Below the pieces are notes generated by a model, which was given only the letters and a program-made list of their open reading frames with translations, was not told the origin of the DNA and did not search any database. Shown in pieces: positions 59,348 to 64,000 of a stretch of 64,000 nt of DNA. The DNA is taken from positions 248,797 through 312,796 of the IMG/VR virus record IMGVR_UViG_3300022602_000024; one strand, 5' to 3'. The translations under genes were made by a program, and so were the position numbers. The first letter of the stretch is position 1. Each line of letters opens with the position of its first letter. Origin of the DNA: a virus.

Positions 59348-60658
59348 AATACGATTTTCTTTTTCCAGACAAACTGATCCTGAGTGTTGTTTTAATGCCA
59401 CAATTAACGCATCACTGCGGCTTTTTAGCCACGATAATCCATAACGTGCTATAGTGTGTTCCATGTTATAAGCATTACTGACCCACATATACACATTGCC
59501 TTGTAATGTGTTAACAAAAGTATCGACCTGTTCAGTATCATGTAGATCCAGCAGAGTATAGTCAATCGTTAACTGGCAATACTGTTGCCAAGCAGATTGA
59601 AAGTCTGCGGCAGTCATTCTAGCTGACGTTAAAAATGCTGACACTTCAGTGTCCCATGTATTCCAACTGCGCCAAGCATAAATTAAATCGGAATGTTGTT
59701 TTTGGTACTGATCAAAAACTTGCTGGTAATCAGCAAAGTTACCGTCCCAGTTAGCTACCAAATATCTTTGATAATCCAATGCAGGTTTGCTAATGTCAAA
59801 TAGGCTAACTCTGGTATCAGCATCAAATCCTTGAGAATTTAATACTGCCACTGCTTTTAATCCGCCACATACACCTACATAGTGGTCAATCTTACGCGGT
59901 GTGGTTATCAGCACTGGTTCACTATTTAATACATAAACTGTACGTAAGTCATCCGCAAACAAACCACGTATATGACCAGCATATTTTTGTAGCGGTATTA
60001 CAGTGGGGTTGAATGTCCAGTCCTTAAACAACTGTTCAAGTTCCTTTTGATTGTCTGTAGGATACAAATAGACTTTTCTATTTCTAATGTTATTGTTTAC
60101 ATTAATTAATCGGTATCCATGTTCTAAAAATGTTCGTACTACATGGGTACCAAACTCAAATTCTCGGACTTGATATGTTTGTGTGCCCGTAGCGGGTCGA
60201 ATCCAATAGGGAGTATATTCATCATGAAAGTTTTCTTTACTACGTTCTACGCAACAACTAGTAAAACGATATCCCCCAGGTACACCCGGGACTGCGCCGA
60301 ACCGTGGCCGACCCACTGCTGTCCACGCCTGCAAGTTCAAACAAAAGAACTGCGGATCAATATTGTAATATCCTCTACGATCCAACAAGTGTCCCACTAA
60401 TGGAGCGTTGTTATCGATGCTGTCTGAGATGATTTCATCGTTAATACTGCCCAGGCGTAGATAGTTGCCCAATGCCGACACCACTACGAAATCTACTCCA
60501 CGGTCTGCAAGCTCTATCAGTTTATCATCTAAGTGTGTGGTACTATCAAATCGCCAACCCGCTACAGGAAAGTGATAATATTGATTTAATTCTAATAAGC
60601 GTGTGTGTACCACTTCGCCAACATCAGTGTTGTCATAACACAAAAAAACTTTATTCAT
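59333..60658 (-). CDS. Hypothetical phage protein, large, two-domain
   Basis: A 441-residue soluble protein. The N-terminal 130 residues are alternating alpha/beta (KVFLCYDNTDVG; DFVVVSALGNYLRLG), the centre has a CC pair (FTSCCVER), and the C-terminal 190 residues begin with VCGGLKAVAVLNSQGF and VSLFDISKPALDYQ, a Rossmann-like pattern reminiscent of methyltransferases but without a certain SAM loop. It overlaps the gene upstream by 8 bp. Function not recognised. Confidence 0.65.
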   Translation of the reverse strand: MNKVFLCYDNTDVGEVVHTRLLELNQYYHFPVAGWRFDSTTHLDDKLIELADRGVDFVVVSALGNYLRLGSINDEIISDSIDNNAPLVGHLLDRRGYYNIDPQFFCLNLQAWTAVGRPRFGAVPGVPGGYRFTSCCVERSKENFHDEYTPYWIRPATGTQTYQVREFEFGTHVVRTFLEHGYRLINVNNNIRNRKVYLYPTDNQKELEQLFKDWTFNPTVIPLQKYAGHIRGLFADDLRTVYVLNSEPVLITTPRKIDHYVGVCGGLKAVAVLNSQGFDADTRVSLFDISKPALDYQRYLVANWDGNFADYQQVFDQYQKQHSDLIYAWRSWNTWDTEVSAFLTSARMTAADFQSAWQQYCQLTIDYTLLDLHDTEQVDTFVNTLQGNVYMWVSNAYNMEHTIARYGLSWLKSRSDALIVALKQHSGSVCLEKENRILQIR

Positions 60659-61601
60659 TGACAGTGACTCGTAGTTGATCTGCCGAAAAACTATTTCTAC
60701 GATTTCGGAGCATGACCAAAAATTCTTTACCTGATACTACTCGTCCAACAGGCATGCCGCAAATTGCCGGTGTGTATGTTACACCACCTTTGGCTAACCA
60801 ATTTTGAAAATCTGTTGTTTTAACAATGTCTGATCTTCTTAATGGCGAAATATCAATCGCTAGTTTTGCTGAGTACCCTAACATATGGGTTATGTCCCAT
60901 GCTCCTGCATCATCATCTTCGTAATAAGCAATTATATAATCTTTGCCTAGTATGCTGGTTCCTACCCATACATCATAATCGCCACTATCATCCCAATATG
61001 GATAATCTTCTTGCTCTATATTAAAAAAACATTCTTTAATAAGTCTGGTGCCATCGTTGATGTAGGTGTTGGCAATAATTTCAACTTGTTGAGCCAATTC
61101 TGAAATATTATTGGTTTTAAGATCTGTTTTAACATACAGTTCTGTTTTATGTACTATATCATTGATTTGATCTATCAGATACAAAAATCTATCCTGATCC
61201 GACTCCTTTAACTGAAATGTCAAAGGCACTCTATCATTCCACACATACGGCGGACCATCATAATATGAACGATGTGCAGTAGTAAATGCTCGATGCAAGT
61301 CATTCAGATAATGCTGGGTTTCTTTGGTTCTTTTTTGCATCAGATCTACATCAACTTGATATAAAAAGTCGGTACCCATTGCATTTAATTCATTGATAGT
61401 ATCAGTGAGACGTTGTATTTGCGTGTCGACAAATCCCTGCGGAGGTGAAAGCATGATTCCGCCATAAGTCTTTGTGTAAAATATTGTCGGATAGTCCAAA
61501 AACATTTCTGTAATTTTCGAAATAAATTTGTCTGTAAAAGAATTTTTTACAACTTCGATTTGAGAAACACCCAATGGAGATTCTATTGTGATTGTTGACA
61601 T
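60651..61601 (-). CDS. Hypothetical phage protein
   Basis: A 316-residue acidic, Tyr/Asp-rich protein (EQEDYPYWDDSGDYDVW; YYEDDDAGAWD). A LHRAFTTAHR segment (about 102-111) could be a metal or substrate site. No known domain is recognised. ATG 61601 has AGGAG 12 nt upstream. It is divergent from radical SAM E with 29 bp between starts and heads an operon with 59333-60658. Confidence 0.65.
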   Translation of the reverse strand: MSTITIESPLGVSQIEVVKNSFTDKFISKITEMFLDYPTIFYTKTYGGIMLSPPQGFVDTQIQRLTDTINELNAMGTDFLYQVDVDLMQKRTKETQHYLNDLHRAFTTAHRSYYDGPPYVWNDRVPLTFQLKESDQDRFLYLIDQINDIVHKTELYVKTDLKTNNISELAQQVEIIANTYINDGTRLIKECFFNIEQEDYPYWDDSGDYDVWVGTSILGKDYIIAYYEDDDAGAWDITHMLGYSAKLAIDISPLRRSDIVKTTDFQNWLAKGGVTYTPAICGMPVGRVVSGKEFLVMLRNRRNSFSADQLRVTVNE

Positions 61602-61616
61602 GTTCGTATTTACTCC

Positions 61617-61624
61617 TATAAATA
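61617..61624 (+). promoter_or_regulatory. T4-type late promoter box (exact TATAAATA), leaderless arrangement
   Basis: Plus-strand TATAAATA, then CCCTAT and the ATG at 61631. Confidence 0.6.
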
Positions 61625-61630
61625 CCCTAT

Positions 61631-62752
61631 ATGAACAATTATTGCCCTGACTTATTCAACACTATCTTTATACAAAAAGTCAATGAATCAGAGTCCGAGA
61701 TTGGACATTGTTGTGTTAGCAAGTTGAGTGACCCAGTATCCACTATTGATTTTCAAAGTGATTTCTTAGCTACCAATCGACAACATTTTTTATCAACAGG
61801 CAATCTCCCGCCTGCTTGTGTTTACTGCACCACTGCTGAATCCAAAGGGGAAATTTCAAGACGCACTAAACGGTCAAGACCTTATGTAGAAAACAATAAC
61901 TATCCAACTGAAGTAGTGGTAGAACATTTAGATTACAATTGCGACAATATATGTAATTTGAAATGTATAATGTGTAGCGGATACTACAGCAGTGCCTGGA
62001 GAGAAGATGAAGTAGCACTAGGTTTCAGAATAGATTATCGTACTAAACCTACCAAACACAACACAATGATATACGATGCTGATGTGAGTAAACTCAAAAG
62101 CATTTATTTCAACGGAGGCGAACCCTTAATGACTCGGGATCATATAAATGTGCTGAATCATGCGTTGTCTAATAGTCAAGAACCACAACATATTCGGATT
62201 AGCTATAGCAGCAACGGCACCTTTCCGATGACTGACGAGATGGCAGATTTGTGGAAACAGTTCGAAGCAGTTTACATCAACTTCAGCATTGACGCCACAG
62301 AAAAAGAATTTGAGTACATACGGTTTCCTGCAATATGGGCTGACGTTGAAAAAAATATTGATACTTTCCGCTTGCCAAATTTGGTAACAAAAATTACTGC
62401 TACCGTAGGAGTACACAATATATTGTACTTTGACAAATTGTACCATTGGGCAGCTAAACGCAACATAGAAATATATGTACAAGATACCAATGGTAGATCA
62501 CAACTTGCAATACAAAACTTTCCCAGGGCTGGCAAAGATCGTTTGATTGCTTATCTTAATAAATTACCAGAGTCTGGCAGTAAACAATCGTTGTTGAATC
62601 TTGCACACAACATCAATAACGACGGGCATGCACGATGGATCGAGTATCTTAACAAACTAGACCGTATGCGAGGCAACAACTGGAGAAATAGTCTAAGTAG
62701 ACTGAATGAAATCAACAGGTCATGGATGTATGGAGTAAGGGGTGAGATTTGA
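61631..62752 (+). CDS. Radical SAM protein E (twitch-type)
   Basis: A 373-residue radical SAM enzyme and close paralogue of protein C. N-terminal cysteines C27-C28 and C63-x2-C66, core C108-x3-C112-x2-C115 (CNLKCIMC), NGGEP at about 158, then FEYIRFPAIW and MRGNNWRNS, which recur in C. It starts 6 nt after a late box (leaderless). Its last 22 bp are antisense to tRNA-Cys. Substrate unknown. Confidence 0.88.
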   Translation: MNNYCPDLFNTIFIQKVNESESEIGHCCVSKLSDPVSTIDFQSDFLATNRQHFLSTGNLPPACVYCTTAESKGEISRRTKRSRPYVENNNYPTEVVVEHLDYNCDNICNLKCIMCSGYYSSAWREDEVALGFRIDYRTKPTKHNTMIYDADVSKLKSIYFNGGEPLMTRDHINVLNHALSNSQEPQHIRISYSSNGTFPMTDEMADLWKQFEAVYINFSIDATEKEFEYIRFPAIWADVEKNIDTFRLPNLVTKITATVGVHNILYFDKLYHWAAKRNIEIYVQDTNGRSQLAIQNFPRAGKDRLIAYLNKLPESGSKQSLLNLAHNINNDGHARWIEYLNKLDRMRGNNWRNSLSRLNEINRSWMYGVRGEI

Positions 62753-62808
62753 ACTCACGGTTGTACTGGTTTGCAATCAGTTGCCTTGGACCACTCGGCC
62801 ACCCTTAC
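62731..62808 (-). tRNA. tRNA-Cys (GCA)
   Basis: Acceptor GTAAGGG/CCCTTAC, loop TTGCAAA (anticodon GCA), T-arm GTGAG-TTCAAAT-CTCAC, U73 (the Cys identity base) and encoded CCA. Its 3' end overlaps the last codons of radical SAM E on the other strand. Confidence 0.9.
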
Positions 62809-62809
62809 A

Positions 62810-63502
62810 TTATTTTTTTTGCCGAACTAAACGAACAGGTCCTTGAATCATACGAGAACCTGGTTGACTAACAGGATTTACTAAAGAGATATACTTGTCG
62901 TAGTATTTTTTATCCATAGTAAGATTTAATTTGTTTAAAAAACTTAAAAAGTAATCCCAATTTCTCCAGATTTGTTCAATATCAATTTCATAATCAAACA
63001 AACCCGAATTATAATATTTTCGAATGTCATTTTCAATAATACGTTTATTTTCAGCTGGGTCTCCATTGGCGGATGGTATCAGACCTGTTTTTAATATAAG
63101 GTCTTTATTGACTCTATCAAAATCCAAACTGTACAGATATATCTTGATTTGATTTTTTTCTACTATATTTTTGTATGAACATGTTGATATCTGTTGAAAA
63201 TATACACTAGGATGACAAGGTATGACAGTATTGTGATTTTGTGCCACAATATTTAAATAAGAACTCTTGATCTCTTCAATGGGCACTATAACGTTAGGAC
63301 GTCTAAACGGGTGTGCTGCTTGTTTGTTAGTTGCCCATCTTGGACTATAAAATTTAACAGTATTACCGTAATCTTTACCAGATTTAGTGTCCAATCTCCA
63401 AGTTAGCTCATTGTCAGCTAGTACCATGTTATCTGCATGTTCTAATAGATTAGCGAACCCATCACCCCCGACTCCGGGTGTATAGAATATCCAATACTGC
63501 AT
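62810..63502 (-). CDS. Hypothetical protein, possible sulfotransferase-like P-loop fold
   Basis: A 230-residue protein. YTPGVGGDGFANLLEHA (8-24) is a strand, Gly-rich loop and helix as in sulfotransferase-type P-loops; the later YDFxxD-like and I-E-x-I-W-x-N-W pattern (about 180) is shared with the protein at 19325-19957 in part. Assignment is tentative. ATG 63502 lies 6 nt after an exact TATAAATA box; no ribosome site. Confidence 0.5.
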   Translation of the reverse strand: MQYWIFYTPGVGGDGFANLLEHADNMVLADNELTWRLDTKSGKDYGNTVKFYSPRWATNKQAAHPFRRPNVIVPIEEIKSSYLNIVAQNHNTVIPCHPSVYFQQISTCSYKNIVEKNQIKIYLYSLDFDRVNKDLILKTGLIPSANGDPAENKRIIENDIRKYYNSGLFDYEIDIEQIWRNWDYFLSFLNKLNLTMDKKYYDKYISLVNPVSQPGSRMIQGPVRLVRQKK

Positions 63503-63508
63503 AAAGAT

Positions 63509-63516
63509 TATTTATA
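63509..63516 (-). promoter_or_regulatory. T4-type late promoter box directly after tRNA-Ser CCA
   Basis: Minus-strand TATAAATA begins on the base after the CCA of tRNA-Ser(GCU); then ATCTTT and the ATG at 63502. Confidence 0.6.
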
Positions 63517-63604
63517 TGGCGGAGCATGTAGGAATCGAACCTACTCACCCATTGCTGAATGACAGATTAGCAATCTGTTGCCTTAACCGGTCGGCCAATG
63601 CTCC
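63517..63604 (-). tRNA. tRNA-Ser (GCU)
   Basis: Acceptor GGAGCAT/ATGCTCC, anticodon arm ACAGA-TTGCTAA-TCTGT (GCT), long variable arm, T-arm GTAGG-TTCGATT-CCTAC, G73 and encoded CCA. Confidence 0.96.
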
Positions 63605-63607
63605 AAT

Positions 63608-64000
63608 TTAGATCAGATTTAACTCTGTTAATTCTTTGCGTTTCCATACAAGTAATGGTTCAGTGAACTGCTCCCATTTACATCTATCTAACGCGGTTTC
63701 GTATCCTTTAATCTCTAAATATGATTCAAGTTCTTCTACCCAGAAATCCGGAACGTAAAAACTTATCTTACCGTCAAGATTAAGATACTGAAATCTTTTT
63801 GTATTTCTTTTCCATTCATAATGATTAGCATCTAACCACTTGGCCACAACAAGTTCCCATGTGCCATCTAAAAACACTTCGCCAGCAGTGGGTGAAATAT
63901 ATTTAAACTTCTTACATCTACCTGCCTTTGGCATCCAACCCGATTCGTATCTTGCGATAATTCGTTTTCTCTGCGTTTCTTTAAACTCGTCAGAATGTTT
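63608..64000 (-). CDS. PD-(D/E)XK (EDxHD/Vsr-like) homing endonuclease, 5' end cut by window edge
   Basis: The frame is open to the right edge, so the N-terminus is missing; 130 codons are visible. After a basic lead-in (KETQRKRIIARYESGW) come DGTWELVVAKWLDAN (helix), FQYLNLDGKISFYVPDFWV and YLEIKGYE, the D...E-x-K core of Vsr-like and EDxHD homing nucleases of phages. It lies 3 nt upstream of tRNA-Ser(GCU), a common site for mobile genes. Confidence 0.8.
   Translation of the reverse strand, partial: KHSDEFKETQRKRIIARYESGWMPKAGRCKKFKYISPTAGEVFLDGTWELVVAKWLDANHYEWKRNTKRFQYLNLDGKISFYVPDFWVEELESYLEIKGYETALDRCKWEQFTEPLLVWKRKELTELNLI

Noticed and set aside
61602-61612. Minus-strand GTAAATA as a late promoter for the gene starting at 61601
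   Set aside because: It overlaps the spacing of that gene's AGGAG ribosome site and lacks the full ATAAATA box, so it was not listed.

Overview
The window is a contiguous piece of a large, AT-rich, strictly lytic-type tailed phage of the T4 superfamily. The evidence is a set of T4-type replication genes (gp41-like helicase, gp61-like primase, UvsW, class Ia NrdA/NrdB, dCMP deaminase), T4-type late promoter boxes (ATAAATA/TATAAATA) just upstream of many genes, very long tail fibres, homing endonucleases, nine tRNAs and gene-to-gene overlaps of 1-20 bp. Full-length GroEL/GroES and IscU resemble beta/gammaproteobacterial versions, so a Gram-negative proteobacterial host, plausibly freshwater, is inferred. 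No bacterial chromosomal backbone is seen.

Layout. 1-5609: ribonucleotide reductase (nrdA, nrdB), small unknowns and a pectate-lyase-fold tail spike. 5642-9809: an unusual operon in which IscU and IscA Fe-S assembly proteins are interleaved with two radical SAM enzymes, a RecB-type nuclease and dCMP deaminase; iscU itself is split by a 7-nt insertion at a strong RNA hairpin. 9796-14263: HNH endonuclease, small proteins and probable virion or internal proteins. 14294-16905: a nucleotidyltransferase overlapping a ligase-like protein. 16930-21532: a third radical SAM gene, the replicative helicase and the primase, with two accessory genes between them. 21572-30804: three tandem LamG-type adhesins, a 2180-aa fibre and a further structural protein. 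30847-40334: a miniature DnaE-like protein, an SGNH protein, a possible clamp-loader subunit, UvsW and an AAA+ ATPase. 40368-41718: small early genes behind repeated sigma70-type promoters. 41750-44903: a fourth radical SAM gene and groES-groEL. 44930-55140: an approximately 10-kb glycan locus (about five glycosyltransferases, four methyltransferases, two NDP-sugar dehydratase/epimerases). 55137-58248: SGNH protein, a candidate structured RNA with a near-consensus promoter, seven of the tRNAs, a fourth LamG adhesin and an RNA polymerase omega-like protein. 58252-64000: polynucleotide kinase plus metallophosphoesterase, unknowns, a fifth radical SAM gene, two more tRNAs and a truncated homing endonuclease.

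How the parts may work together. Phage IscU/IscA could supply Fe-S clusters to the five phage radical SAM enzymes. Omega and a tRNA array share one strong promoter and may tune host transcription and translation. The kinase and phosphatase next to the tRNAs resemble the two end-healing modules of bacterial Pnkp, and a distant KxDG ligase-like gene could seal, suggesting RNA or tRNA repair. The glycan genes, spike, fibre and LamG cassettes together suggest heavy investment in surface sugars and host range. Many genes start 4-7 nt downstream of a promoter -10 box, predicting leaderless mRNAs in both early and late classes.

Limits: all functional calls are from reading motifs by eye; no database search or folding program was run.
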